DNA from: Brachyhypopomus gauderio
Taxonomy: Eukaryota; Chordata; Actinopteri; Gymnotiformes; Hypopomidae
Direction of reading: 5' to 3'
Length of the DNA: 64,000 bases
Assembly: GCF_052324685.1 (NCBI RefSeq)
Contig: NC_135222.1
Coordinates: 577,501-641,500 of the forward strand
Shown here: positions 1-13,256 of the stretch, in pieces
How the letters are laid out: every line of letters starts with the position of its first letter
Position numbering within the stretch: the first letter of the stretch is position 1
Notes under the pieces: model-generated
What the model was told of the DNA's origin: nothing
The model's input: only the letters and a program-made list of their open reading frames with translations
Databases searched by the model: none
Position numbers and translations under genes: made by a program

Positions 1-2798
1 TTCTTCTAGAAGGTTCCTTCATCGTAAGGAGTGTTAAAAGCCACACTTTACATAGTCTATACTGTAACATATGGAACATAAACTTTACTTGGGCTAAAGT
101 TTCAATTACTTAAATAGGCTATAATTTTGGTAGTGCAGATAAATATATATCAAGAATGCACTTTTTAGACCACTAACAAAACAGCTGTATTATTTTTTAG
201 GCCTGTATTAATTTATTATTAAGACAAAACAAGAAGATGAGGAAAATTCTGCAGGGCTACATGTGTTACTGCATCTTATCTTAGTGGATCATATTAATAT
301 GGGCTAAATTTCCCTCAGCGGCCCACATATTTTAAAAGATCAGCTGTGAGAAACCCTGCAGGTAAGGAATAAAGGGACACAGTGAAAGTGTTCTTTTGTG
401 AAGAACATTTTCGTAGCACACTCAGACCTTCTCTAACGACCTTGGTCCACCACTGTTGTCTAGGTCTTATTGTGTTTCACTGGCAAATCACTTTATTTAA
501 TAGGACAACAGAATTGATGGAAAAATAAATGGAGCTGGCTCCGGAAAAAAAGGCCACAACATATTTGGTTAGCAAATTACTTCCCGTCATTCAGTTCTCA
601 GTTCTCCTCATCCGGCTTTCATCTAGCACACGGGGAAAGAGCTGAACAGTTGTTGGCTAAGATGGCCATGCCTCCAGTTTATGACTCATCTTTTTAATGA
701 CAGGAAAGAAACCCTTTCGCAGTGATTCGGTACTCTCTCCACCTGGTGCAAAGTTAAATGATGTAAGATAACGATAATGACTCACCTAATATCTGGTACG
801 GCTTCGTTGGGCGTGATTCTCTTCACCCAAAAGAACCAGTCACAGCTTTGCGTCATATTTGATGCTGTCTTGTGCATCACATAGCATGGTCGAAAAGCTG
901 AAGATGAGAAACTGAGGTTGTTTTAAGTGATTCGAAGGCAGTGGGGATGCAGACAGAATTTACTGGAATCCATAGACGTAGAGACAAGTGCGTCTTGAAC
1001 GATACCAGTCAGCCATTAGCCTTCTGGTAAAAGCACCAGCAATCGCCAGGCACTACTGTTGCATAACTGTACCAGAGGTTTTTTTCGGCAACAGTCTAGA
1101 CTTGCTTTGTCACAAAAACATTTTATTCTGAAAGGATGAAATTGGTTGACTGCACCCTGTACGCCCACTCATCCAACACACTGGCGCGCAAACAGGCGCG
1201 TGTTGGACCGTTGTGCATCATTAGGTCAATTCAGTGTCTTTCAGTAGAAGTGGAATAAAATGATGTTTACATAAATGAATATATTAACCTTGCACTGGTC
1301 GGTGTGTCAAAGTCTTGTGTTCTGGTTAAAAAGTCTACAATTGGTTTCGTGTTGGCCATTGAGAGGTTCCGAGATCCAGAAGCAGTGTTGGAATTACATC
1401 AGTGCGTGGGCAGAGTTCCTGAGTGTCACTGAGTCACTCGAAACAGCTATGGCTGTTCTTAGCGATCAATGATAACAAAAATCAGGGCGACCCATGAATC
1501 ATTTGTAAGTGACCGCTGCATATACCCGATAGACAGAGCGATTAACCATATAGACCATAGGATGCAGCCTAGGGCCTCACGAGCGCGTTTTTGTTTGTTT
1601 TTATTTCATCCTTAGTCACAGGATCTTACAGACAGATTCAGGTTTTACTTGCAAAATGTATTAAAAGATGCCACCTCTTTGGAAATCAACCGAAAACTAG
1701 CAAGAGAAACAAATGTAAAAGCAACATTAAACATGTAACGCTACAGCCTTATTTCAGGAACAACTATTCTCTTCAGCATTTGCTAGGCTGTTTGTTCTCC
1801 TCGTGTCATAACTCGTGTAGAGGTACACTCCACTACTCGTACTGACAGTGTCACTGAGATATTCTTCATTTTTTCATTGTTTTTATATACTGCATATACA
1901 AGATACAAATTGTAGGCAGGCCTCATGTTTTCATAGCGTAGGGCCACTGAAAGATATACCCAAGCCCTGCCAGTGAAGACATGTAAGAACAAGATTGTTG
2001 TAGGCCTCGTGTTGAAAGAGACTGATATAGTTATTCACAGTCATTCATCATCGTGTCACTGCTTAGCGTAAAAAAACTGGAGAGGCAATCTTTTTTTATA
2101 ACACCTCGCCCTTGTCTTCTGTTAGGGTTTCAGTGAGCGGCATAGCGTCACTGTCTTTGCCTATTAGCTTGTTTATCCGTTTATTTGCAATCGATTGTGG
2201 AATCATGGATGCTATTCACAAAACATTGTTGTACCAACGAAATATAAACAAAGTCAAGTTGTTTAAAAAACCTAATATGATTCAAATAAAGCAATACTAC
2301 CATTTTCATGTAATTGGTATGAATATTACTATTCCAGCACCCACCATGTTCACTATAACAACATTTGTGTTTGTTTAGCTGACCTTTCCTAGAACATTAG
2401 GTGACACCATATTATATTGTAAGGCTGTTGAAAGTTCACCGACAGGACCGAATCAGCTCTCGTTCCTCATGGAGCTCATCCCACAGCTCACCTCACAAAT
2501 ATCCTTTAATTGGATCTGGATACGTCTGCAAGCGGCTGCAGAGAATTTCTGACAAATCTTCCTTGGCCCGCTCCGGGTCAGCATACCGAGCCCCTCTGGA
2601 CCGGGTCTGTGGGGCCCGTGCTGCCTGACCCAAGAGATCCAGCACGTGATGCTCCGTCTGCTCTCTTGGTCTCTCTCCGCCAGCCTGTTCAGATAACTGA
2701 TTACGGAGAGGAGAGGGGCCATGTTGCCATGGTAACTGTGAGTCATTCTGCGGCAGTCGGTTTAGTCATACTTCCACCATAGAATTCTCTCCTCTACA

Positions 2799-2810
2799 TC
2801 TCTCTCTCTG

Positions 2811-2850
<40 letters not shown>
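2799..2850. repeat. (TC)n microsatellite
   Basis: Mostly TC dinucleotides with two TGTC interruptions. Confidence 0.95.
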
Positions 2851-2855
<5 letters not shown>

Positions 2856-3744
2856 TCATTCTATAAGTTTCTGTCTGTTTGCTGGCATCCAGTGGAGGAG
2901 TGATGAAGAACCAGTTTTCTCACACTATTAGATGGGCCGGCCAGGACAGACGGCATGCCAGACACCATTCCTCATGACACGTACGAACCAGCGGTCCCAT
3001 CTAACAGTATTCATATGCCAAACCCTTCTTCATTCATCCGACGCATCGCATTGACACCGGCAGTTTGTTTGGCGGCGACCTTCTTAATAAGGAGCCCTTT
3101 GAATTTTAGCCAGCGTCCCTGAGATGTAGCGTTGCTCCTCATCACCACACTGCAGTCGTGTTGCTATGGTTGCAGTAATACTCGACTGCAGTTGTAAGCT
3201 GCTGATGATAAAATCTCACATGATGCGAAGTGAGACCTCGTTTTTTTTTTTTTTTTTACGCCGAGTCTGTCGGCTACAATCGATACGGAAATGGAAGTCT
3301 GACATGACGAAATGACGTGTGCATCGGTAATTGTGAGCCCGTGTGTTTTGTTTGCCTGATTCCTGATGGTAGTACAAATGGGAGATTAATAGAACTTGCT
3401 TTCAGAGGGCTTTCCTAATGATCACAAACTGGCTTTTGACGGAAAGTCGTGAACATCTCAGGAGCACGAAGGCATTCCACACACCCATGGACGCGTCTGC
3501 GCTCACGTGAAGAGTAATAATCACCGACCCGTTTTCCTGTCTTCACTGGGAGAGCTGGGAGGACTGGCAGAGCCCAAGGACAGTGCTGGTAAGAACCACG
3601 GCAGCCATGTTTAACGGTGGCCATGTTTAGTGGTGGACATGGCGGAGGGCATAAGGAGAGCTGAATGACGCAGCCCGGCTGCTCGGGGCAGCGGAGGGAG
3701 GCTACAGGAGCACCACGCTTCATCCTGCGAGAGGAAGACAATAC

Positions 3745-3868
3745 GAGGAGGAGGAGGAGGAGGAGGAGGAGGAGGAGGAGGAGGAGGAGGGGAGCGGGGG
3801 AGGGGGCTGCGTGGGCGTGAGTGTGGGAGGGTGCTCGGTGCTAATCATCATCTCCAGTTTCTGCTTTT

Positions 3869-3899
<31 letters not shown>
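3745..3899. repeat. (GAG)n followed by (TTTC)n
   Basis: GAG repeat at 3745-3790, then, after a GC-rich spacer, TTTC repeat at 3866-3899. Open frames here (poly-Ser, poly-Phe) are by-products. Confidence 0.95.
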
Positions 3900-5959
3900 C
3901 TGTTGTTCTCTCGCATTCTCCGACTCACACAAACGCAAAACTATGAAAAACAGAAGCACTTTTACCAGCAGTGTCTGCCGATTCATGTGGGCCACACTCT
4001 CTATGACTCATTCATGATTGCTGGCTTGGTTTCTTCACAATCTCCCCCTATTTTCTGACTGCCAACCCTCTCAATAATGAACCTTCCACCTCACTAACCC
4101 TACCCCTACCCCTACCCTATTCAGCTTTAAAACCCAGCCCTCAAAATATACTTCACAGTAGCTTCAATACAGCACTGTATCTGCTATCTGCTGACAGCAG
4201 GTGACAGATTTAATCTGCCTGTCATAGCCTTTGCACTATGGCGTGTTGTTTAATTTACTTTATTGCTATTATGTTTTTTAAAAATGTGCCATTTTTCATT
4301 TGCTCTTTACAGCTATGTATTTAATGGTCCATTAAGATATAAACACTGTGTGAGGAGGCTTGTCAAATGAGGTTTTTGGCCAGCTGTCTTGCTAGGTAAA
4401 TGTTTTCACATTTCCCAGTGCTGTCTAATTAGAGAGGAGAAACTGAATGACCTTCCAATAAATGTGTACATGCCCAGTTCCCTCTGAGTCAGTGGGGTCT
4501 CCCACGCACTCTCTGTCTCTGATTTGTTCAAACAGCTAGCAATAGAGGGATGGGCAAGGACAGAGAGGAAGAGGAGGAGGAGGAGGAGAGAAAGAGAGAG
4601 ATAGAGGAAGAGAGAGAGAGCGCTAAGCTTTAGCCAAATGGCGAGACACTTCTTCTGACGGGATGGAATGGTGAGTGGGTTAAATATCTGAAATATCTGT
4701 GTTTCTAATGACTCAGGAACCACTTTTGCTCTATGGATCATACAGCAGAGAGGGCTTCATAGTCATCATCCTCTTTTGCTGAATCCCACAGCCTCATACC
4801 TCAGAGCCAGTGTATCTCTGGTCTGGACCTTTTGCGTGAGCAGAGAAAACTACAACGATGCCCATGGCTTAGCTAATCTGTGCCCAATCCCGGCTTGGGG
4901 GCCGAGAGGGCGTATATCCGAGAGGGCGTATATCCTGCTCTAACGCTGCGGGAAAGTGTGGTTCATCATTCTACCAGTACGTGTCAGGTAGTGGTCATCC
5001 TAACAAGAGCTGCTTGCACGGGCACTATAAATAGGACCATGGCCGGCACAGTGGACTTTCTTCTCTTTCATCGTCCGCGGTCTTAATTCTGCAGGACATC
5101 ATGGCCTTGACGTGAGTGGGACTGTAAACGAAAGCCACGCGTGATTCTTCACAGGACTGTCTGGTTGTGTGCATTGAGATCCAGAGGCAAACAGTGTATC
5201 TGCAGTGAATCTATCGGGCTTTGATCTGCTCACTGGGTTGTGCCTTCAAAACATCAATTACGGACTGCTCTCCCTTGCACAACGCCACCGCACAGATCTA
5301 TCATTCTGATTGGTGTTTTGACCTGTGGTCGATAAGAACATGTTTGGAACATCACACTGTGATGCCTTATAGGGCAGAAATTAAATAAAATCATTTTTTA
5401 AAATGGTGAAACACCCCCAAATCCATGAAATGGCTCTCCAAGCTTTAATGGCTTTGGTATAATTACCTTTCCAACATGGTGGTGCTCTTATACTGATATC
5501 CATGCAGCAAACGTTTTTAATATCACACAGCTATGAGCCTATGGTTATTCACCAAAATCTCTGAATGGAAGGCATGCATCTCACAGAAACAGGAGATGGT
5601 ATCAGTTGTTTGTGTTCCCAGACAGCTGAGCGATTGTCAGCTATCTGGAGGCGAAGGGTCCTCTCTTCCTGGATACTCCAGGTTGCTATTGATTTAGAAT
5701 CATAATCACTGCACAGCCATCCTTAATTTATTAGCCCGGCTGATATGAATATTTGATGTTCCCAGCAGGGTTTCGGTACCTGTCGTGGGTGGAGAGGAGG
5801 ACCAGCACCCTAGCGCTATGCCACACTCCACACTTCCACACACACACCAGTAGAAGATGGACTTTCAGCTTTAACTATGACCTTCACAGTAGATTTGTAA
5901 GGGGGACTTTTAACACGTAGACTTTTTTCTTCTGGGAATAGAACGACAAGTCATGTACA

Positions 5960-8817
5960 GATATAATGCATCATTCTTTATTGACTATTTGGAAAACAAT
6001 CCCAAAATAAACATTTACATTGGTTGGTCCCTCAAGGCTTAAAAGATCCAGAGTAAACAGATCGAGGTAAACAAAATTTGCAATTTATTCAATCTTTCTG
6101 GCATTTTTCCCTCTGTGAATAGAGCTATTTAAATATCAAGCAATTAAAGAGAAATGTTTTTATCTCTGTGGAAATATAGCTTGCAAAAGAAATGTATACT
6201 TTCTCTAGTGGAAATATACTAGCAAAAGTAATATATATTTTTTGGCCATTGACATATTCCTTGCAAAGTCTCATCAATCAGCAAGACATACCCCTAAAAT
6301 ATATAGACTTCATTAAATATTTTAAAAATATATTATTACTGATATCATTTGATTTCTATTTTTTTATGCTTCAAACAAATAAGCATCCAATATGTATGTC
6401 TAATTCGGTACTGAATTTCAGATTTCAGAGAAAACAGATATCTTTACTAAAACAGCTTCAGTTCATGCAAAGCAATGCACACAAATGCATCAATTTGACA
6501 GGCTACTTGATAGCAGACGAAACATATCGCTCAAATGCCCCCACTAGAGTCTAACCCTAATTAAAGCAAGACTATTCTAGAATCTGCAACGGGACCCTGT
6601 TGTGCTTATACACACTTTGCCCTCTATACAGGTGTACTGGGTGCCTATGACTGCTGGGTTATGCTTTCTTTGTTGTTCTTGATTGGTTATGGAACACAGC
6701 AAATCAGCAGGTAGGTGCCAGATTTGTGCTGGCAGTAATATAAGGGAACCCAGTCAATTCAGTCAAAGTTGATAAGTTCTGACAGACATACAAGTGCAAT
6801 GTTAATGGTAATTGTAGATGGTTTATAGAGATTATATCTGTCATAGTACCAATAATGCTCTCTCTCTTTCTCTCTCTCTATCCCACTCCATCTCTCTAGC
6901 ATTGTTAGAGCAATAAACACATGCTATTACATCTATGTCATTGTGACTCATTTTAAAGTATGTTCACCACACAGACCAATTCTCTCCTGTCTTTCTTTCA
7001 AGGGCCAGCACATCTGGAAAGCACAACTCAATGGCAGAAGACTGGATTCTCCTCTAAATTATTAAAAATATGTCTAGAAGGTTTACAAGCCCGCGAACCT
7101 CATCAAAGAAGATTGCACATACTCAACACATACATCCACAAATGGCTTTTACCAAAAGCATTTGCTAATCACATCTATTCTCCACAGGAATCCATGAATC
7201 GGAACTCCGTGTTTAATCCCCTTCATTGGATAATTGGTATTGACTTGAATGGTGGCATTCGTAGTGAGCTCCTCTTGCACGGGGTGATGTGTAGACGTGG
7301 GATTCACCACAAACAACCCCTTTGTAATTTTTCCCAGAGGCCGGATGTGCAGTCAATGGCCTTTTGGGGACACTTCTCTTTTGTTCTCTTCACATGAAAA
7401 TAAAAACGTTAACGAGCGCATAGTGGCGGGCCTGTGACCGGCGTTCAGGAAACAATATGTACCCGCGTGAGCCTCATCAAATCCAATCAGACGCGAATAA
7501 CTCTGGAGGCAGAGCAGGCCACATTCAGACCCTCACAGAGGCCTGGCTTTGGGGCACACCACTGTGGGATGTTTTCACAAATCTCTTTCTCACAAAAGCA
7601 TGACTTTTACTTTTTTTTTTCCTTCAAGCTGATCGCCGTGTGTAGATTAGGTTAGCTGACCTATTCAGCACTAAATATTTGGCACTAAATTCTCTAAAAC
7701 TGTAAACTTTAGAATTCTCATTCTTTAGATATTAAACATAAAAATGCACATAGATTAACATTAAATATTAAAATCATAATAAATAAATAACATAGTATCA
7801 TGGTCAGAAAGAAAGCTGACATTACATTTATCTCACAAAAGGGCAGCTTCTCCCCATTTCAGCAGTCCTAAGATAACCCAATCACGTTTCAATGAGAAGG
7901 TCACTTCATGAAGGACACCGTGCTTTCTGGGCCTCTGATGAAGGCGCAAACTTGGAGGTCTTACGCAGGTCACAGTAGTGCAACAAACATACTTCATTTC
8001 ATCATGCCAAATTCAAGAGGTTTTGTGTTATTTTACAGCCAGATTAGTAAATTAGGTGATTGAGCTGGAGCATTGGTTTGGGAACGGACTATGTAGCACG
8101 ATGTTTCAGGACATTAAATCAAGGTACTTGATGGATATTATTTGAGAGGCATCATTTGAACTCACTGGTTCACAGGCTATGATTGCTGTTTAGAAATGTA
8201 GACGGAACAGATCCAACAGTAGATATAACTGTAAGGTTAAAATGCTAATAGTCAAGCAGCTCCAAAAAAGCTGCAAAACATGTTTGATGAATGATTGCAT
8301 TTGCCTGTGTAGATTGATAAAAAGAGTAATTTTGGTCATTGGATCAAAGAGAGTTAAGAACATTTTGTCCAAAAGGGGAATATGGTGAATTGAGATACAG
8401 AATAAAAAGATGGCAAATCAATGCAAAAAGAAATAATTAATCGAAAGTCAAATAGCACCCAATTTCACAGTGGATTACCTAGTGCAGATAATATATTGGC
8501 TTTTGTCAACTAAATGGAGCCTGAAAAAAGAAAAGACTGACAATTTGTAATGCTCTATAAAAGTAACTCAATGTCATATGATGAGATAAGGGTCTTGATC
8601 TCCACTTACTCAACACTGGAGATAAAGTCGGTAGGAATTCCTCGTAAAAGCTGACCAAGGACCTGCTTTCCCCATCCCTCTGTTCTGATCCTAATCCTAA
8701 AGTGACAATGCAACCTGGTCCCAGATCAGTTTCTGAGGGTGACTTCCCCCAAACCTTTGGACACTGAAGCCCTGTAGATGTGAGTATGGTGTTGGCGGGA
8801 GGGGGTGGAGCCGTGTG
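5960..8817 (-). other. cbarp: Probable cbarp 3'UTR
   Basis: The stretch is AT-rich and has no coding exon I recognise. Read on the minus strand, AATAAA occurs at 5982-5977, followed about 15 nt later by CA and a GT-rich stretch, the layout of a poly(A) site. A second AATAAA is at 6089-6084. The 3'UTR would be about 2.8 kb. Its extent is inferred from the nearest good signal; RNA evidence is needed to set the true end. Confidence 0.45.
5977..5982 (-). terminator. Candidate cbarp poly(A) signal
   Basis: AATAAA on the minus strand with a GT-rich downstream element (TGTACATGACTTGTCG). It is the first good-quality signal below the cbarp stop other than the alternate at 6084-6089. Confidence 0.4.
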
Positions 8818-10268
8818 CTACACTGGGCTGTGGTCGGGGGAGGTGTGCGTGTGCGTGGCAGTCAGCGTGCGCTCCGGCTGGTCCCCGATCCTGCGAAGGC
8901 CCGAGTAGAGGCGCTCCTCGAGGTTGGCAGCCATCTTATCGCTCAGTTCGGCTGAGACGGTCTGGGGGCCGCAACCTACATCGGACAGCTGCTGGGGCGA
9001 AAGCTCTTCTGCTGACTCAAAGGGCGGGCCAGTCTGCACGGGTTCGTCAGCTGGGATCTCCGGTTGCTCCATAGTGCTGTCAGTTACAGAAAGGGGCGTG
9101 GAGGTCAAAAGCTCCGCCCCGTCCTTTGAACGTCCACTGCCGTCAGTGCTGGGAGACTCATCTTTCAAAGCGGTCTCGTGGGCCACCACGGAGCTCTGGT
9201 CGGTCTTTGGCGTGTCAGGGAGGCCAGACGAACCCTCGCTGTTCTCCTCGTCCGGGGCACTAACGATCCGGGGGAGTGTGCTGTGGTAGCTGCTCTCCAG
9301 GGGGTAGTTAACGGTCTCCCCACGGCGGAGCGGCATGCGGGTACCGGTCGAAGGACGTGTGGAAGCGCTGGCCGGGGTCGCTGTGCTGCTTGGATCGCTG
9401 CCACTGCTTGCGCAGGTGCACGCGGGACCGGTGCTTGGGACGCAGCGGCGACCCCTGCTGGTCAAACTGGGGGTCGTGGCGCAGGAACTCGTGGAAGAGC
9501 GCCTCCGTTTTCTCGTCTATGCTGTAGTCCCGGCGTGACAGCGGAGGCGCACGAACCTGGCTGTCAGACTGAGTGAACGGCTGGCCGTACGGCGACCACG
9601 CCACGCCCTCCTCGGCCACGCCCCCGCCCCCTCCGCCGGCGCCCGCAGGCTCCTCCTCCAGCTCCTCGTCGAAGATGTCCGTGTCAAAGCTCTCACACAC
9701 AGTCCCCCTACGCCCAGAGCTGGTGAAGTAGTGCCGGCGCTCCACGGCCGAACCGTCCGCGCTCACGCTGTCGCCGTGCAGCAGCCGCGCCTCCTCCGAA
9801 GTTCGGCACGGCGCCTCGATGGAGGCGTAGCCGCTGTCCATTTGCAGGAGCTTCCGGGTCCCCGATTCTCCATCGCTGCCCCTCTCTGAATCCAAACTGT
9901 CCTGATTGCGTCGTTTTTCCAGGCCCTCGTCCCGTGGCAGATCGGCATCGCCCTCCGTCCCGTCTCCGATGTCCTGGGAAGGGCGTCTGGCCGGCCCCAC
10001 CTTCTCCGTCCTAAGCCTAAGCGAGCACACGCTGTCTGCGTCGCTGTGCACCGAGTCCTTGTCGTTGTTGCTGCTCTGGTCGGAGGAGACGTGCTTCTCC
10101 AGAGAAGCACGCAGGCTCCAGATGTCACGGTAGAGGCTCTGGGGGTCTGCGCTCTCCTGACGACAGCAGACCCCGGGAGCCTCATCTTGGGGCTCGGTGC
10201 TGGTGCCGACAGCCCCCAGCCCCGTTGCTCTGATGTAGCTAGGCTCCACCATCACCTCCACCTCTAAC
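8818..10268 (-). CDS. cbarp: cbarp last coding exon, with frame break
   Basis: The acceptor TTTTTCAG ends at 10269. The first frame reads from RLEVEVMVEPSYIRATG through SLYRDIWSLRASLEKHVSSD, LLQMDSGYASIEA, RRDYSIDEKTEALFHEFLRH and RKQWQRSKQHSDPGQRFHTS to a stop at 9308. A second frame then supplies MPLRRGETVNYPLESSYHST and runs to TAG at 8818-8820, including DKMAANLEERLYSGLRRIGD. Human CBARP has both halves in one protein (RKQWQRGRQHSDPG... PLRRGDSV... DKVAARLEERL). The frame must therefore shift by one base between about 9310 and 9355, with the CCC at 9341-9339 the simplest site. This could be an assembly error or a real truncation. Confidence 0.9.
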
Positions 10269-12183
10269 CTGAAAAATGTAGCATAAAAGACCCATCAGAG
10301 ACAATCAGAGACCTCACGCAGAGCCAGCGATGGAATCACACCGTAGGTTCCTCCGTGATGCTTCGATTGGTCTATATATTGCACAATGTTTTTTTTTCCA
10401 CCGCCTTTCAGCCACGCACGAGGAGATCCAAGCAGATGTTAGCACTAAAGGACAGATGGCGCACTGCACACTATACCACGCACTAGTGGTTCAAGTGTGA
10501 GAACTGTACCGTAGCTATGAGTCCCCATACATGTCGATGTAAAAAGCAATGAAAAAGCTTATGAAATCATTCATGGATGACGTACAGGCCAAGATATGAG
10601 ATGTCTCAAACAATCCACCGGGGCACTGCACTCAGCCCCGTAGCACCCTGCTGCTGTTTGGCCCATCTTCTGAACCTCCCGCTAACTAGGTCAATACTGC
10701 CCTGCTGGGGCTCTGCGTTAGTGCCCCGGCTTGGAACGCCTGGCTCAGGAGGCGTGGCGAGGCGCTCGGGAGGCGTGGCAAGGCGCTCGGGAGGCGGGGC
10801 GAGGTGCTCAGGAGGCGGGGCAGAGGTGGATGGCTGCAGTGGAGGATGGATGGATGGGGGAAGGGAATTAAAGATACCTGCCGAGGGACGGTGGGGGCGT
10901 GGTCGGAGGGGAGAGCAGGCGGGGTGGAGGCGGGGCCGAAGGCCTGCTCGGGCAGTAGGCCAAGTCCTTGGTGCGGGCGATGTACTGGATGAGATCGATG
11001 TGGTGGGTGCCGGGCTCGTCCTGGTCCATGCTCTCGCTAGCGGCACGCTGCCTCTGGAAGGGTTTCCTCTTCGGGGAGCCTGTGAGACAGAGTGCCTGCT
11101 GTGAGCACCACATCCGTGGACCCACGGTTAGCCTGATCGCACGCTTTTTCACCTTAACAACCGCGCTTGTTCATAACCTTGTCTACTCCAGCCCGATGCT
11201 TCTGGAGAAATAGACATCTATGAGCAACATCTGCTCAGCACTTTTACATGTAAGGATGTAATGAATCCTCTTCCTGTGTGAAATGAAGAGGTGAAAATGT
11301 GTGAAATCATTGCACAGAGAAGTCTGGTCTGTTCCTCGTAACACCCACTCACACATACATGCACGGACACATACATGCGCCCGCTCCAATTCAACACTAT
11401 GCCCTGGCCCTTACGACTGCGATGTAACGACTGTCCGCGGTAATCGGCTGTCCTCTGCGGGAGCGGTGGCCCGAAAACCCTTGAACCTTCTTTTCATGAT
11501 AAGCTTTGCCATGCTGTACGAGTTCGTTCCCCCTCAGAGCAAGAAAATGGCTGTTGTCTGGATTCAAAACACTGTTTAGAACCGCATTACCACCTGTATT
11601 GCGTCTATATGAAGAGACAGAACTCATTACTGGACATACTATTCATCACCGTTCACAACATGCTCTTCAATTCCCACATATCCACTTAGGACTGTATTAC
11701 AGTACATGGAAAGCAACCAACTGCAATGGCTGTCTCACAGGTGAGTAACAGAATGAAACAGTTTCATCAGTTTGATCCAGCGTTAGCTCAGCAGGAGGCT
11801 TCCATACTTTTTTTTATCCTCATCAAACTATTCAGTTCTGAAAGGTTTTTAACAATGTGTTTTAAGGACATAACAGGTGAATCCAATTAGTTATTATTAC
11901 TGATCACTGTCATTGTGTTTTCACAGTATGCTTTCATATATTCATGTATGGGTTTTTTTATTGGATGGGTTGACAAATTAACCTTTCTTTGCTAATAAAC
12001 AGATACAGAGACAAAGCACAAAAAACAAATGAATTTGTAATGTAGCCATAATGAAGACTTATTAGTTCCCTGAAAGTGATAGAACAGGCGTACTCAACTA
12101 AATTTGTCCGCGGTCCAATTTTGGCAGATACCTGTGACCTGAGGTCCGGTGCGGGCGGTGGGTGGCGAACATAAGTTGTTGAG

Positions 12184-12223
<40 letters not shown>

Positions 12224-13192
12224 CGAACGTAAGTTGTTGAGCGGGGGTGGGGAACGTAACACTCGTGACGGAGTGTTTTTTCAATAGCCCTGAAATAAAT
12301 GCTACGGTTTTGTTTTGGTCCGTATCCAGTTAATCAGGAATGAGATTGGGTCCGGACAGGACTGCGTTCGGGTCCGGATCCAGTTGAGTACCCCTGTGAT
12401 AGAAAAATCTCCTTGGCATGAACTGTGTCGGCTTGGGCAGGGTATTACCCAAACATGGAAGCTGTTAAATAAAGATTTAAGGCATTGAAAAAATAAAAAT
12501 ATATGTTTCTTGCATATTTGTGTTTGTTTGATTATAGTTTTTTAACAGAGAGATCTCTGATAGCGGCCTGAGCTCGGGGGGTGGGGTGTACCTCTGGTAT
12601 CCAGACTGGATGCCCTCTGGTTGCTGTCAAACCTCCATCTCTTGATCTTGAAGTAGGGGCTAGCACCCTCCAGACTGGCGTGGCGACGGAGCTTGGTGAA
12701 GAACTGCACCACTGGGCCCTGAGGGCTGGTGCCCGAGGAGGAGGGCCGAGCTGAGATTGACAGCCTCTCCCGTCCACTCCCTGGGCTGCCTCCATTCCTG
12801 GCTCCTCCCACTTCCATCTGTGTGGTGGCACCGAGAATTCCCTTTAATGCAATCAGTTAAGAGCAAATCTGTCAGTTCTCCAAATCTGTCAGTTCTCCAA
12901 CTGAATATTTGGGTTTTAAATATTTATTTACAAACAGAAAGCTCCTTTTATTCACTTTCTAATCATGAAACGGAAAAGTTTGAAAAATGAGAGATGCTAA
13001 TACATAGATACACATAAACATAGAGCATAACGCAATGAGTGTGTAGATACATATTACCCCTGCTTGTTTGTTCATCTAGAGTTAGCACCACCATCACAGA
13101 CACGCAACACAGTTTACCACCATGACAGATGATTGTTCCTTGGCCATTTATAATTCTCGTGAGCAGCTTGCTTGGCTCCAGGTTGTCTTGGC

Positions 13193-13256
<64 letters not shown>

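Larger units (their letters stand above)
1..5959. other. Unassigned sequence beyond cbarp
   Basis: No recognised gene. Contents: simple repeats near 2.8 and 3.7-3.9 kb; a stretch at 2495-2775 open in two minus-strand frames; a 16-bp direct repeat GAGAGGGCGTATATCC (4907-4938); and a TATA-like CTATAAATAG near 5026 followed by a short GACATCATGGCCTTGAC|GTGAGT. In human the next gene on this side is STK11, but no STK11 kinase exon was found here. Confidence 0.5.

Noticed and set aside
4095-4125. CCCTAC repeats resembling telomere sequence
   Set aside because: There are only about four degenerate copies, not the vertebrate CCCTAA hexamer, so no interstitial telomere call.
1-5900. STK11 expected next to cbarp from human gene order
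   Set aside because: No kinase motifs or STK11 C-terminal residues were found on either strand.
8924-9576. Plus-strand open frames opposite the last cbarp exon
   Set aside because: They are shadows of a GC-rich coding exon; the minus-strand frames carry all residues conserved with human CBARP.
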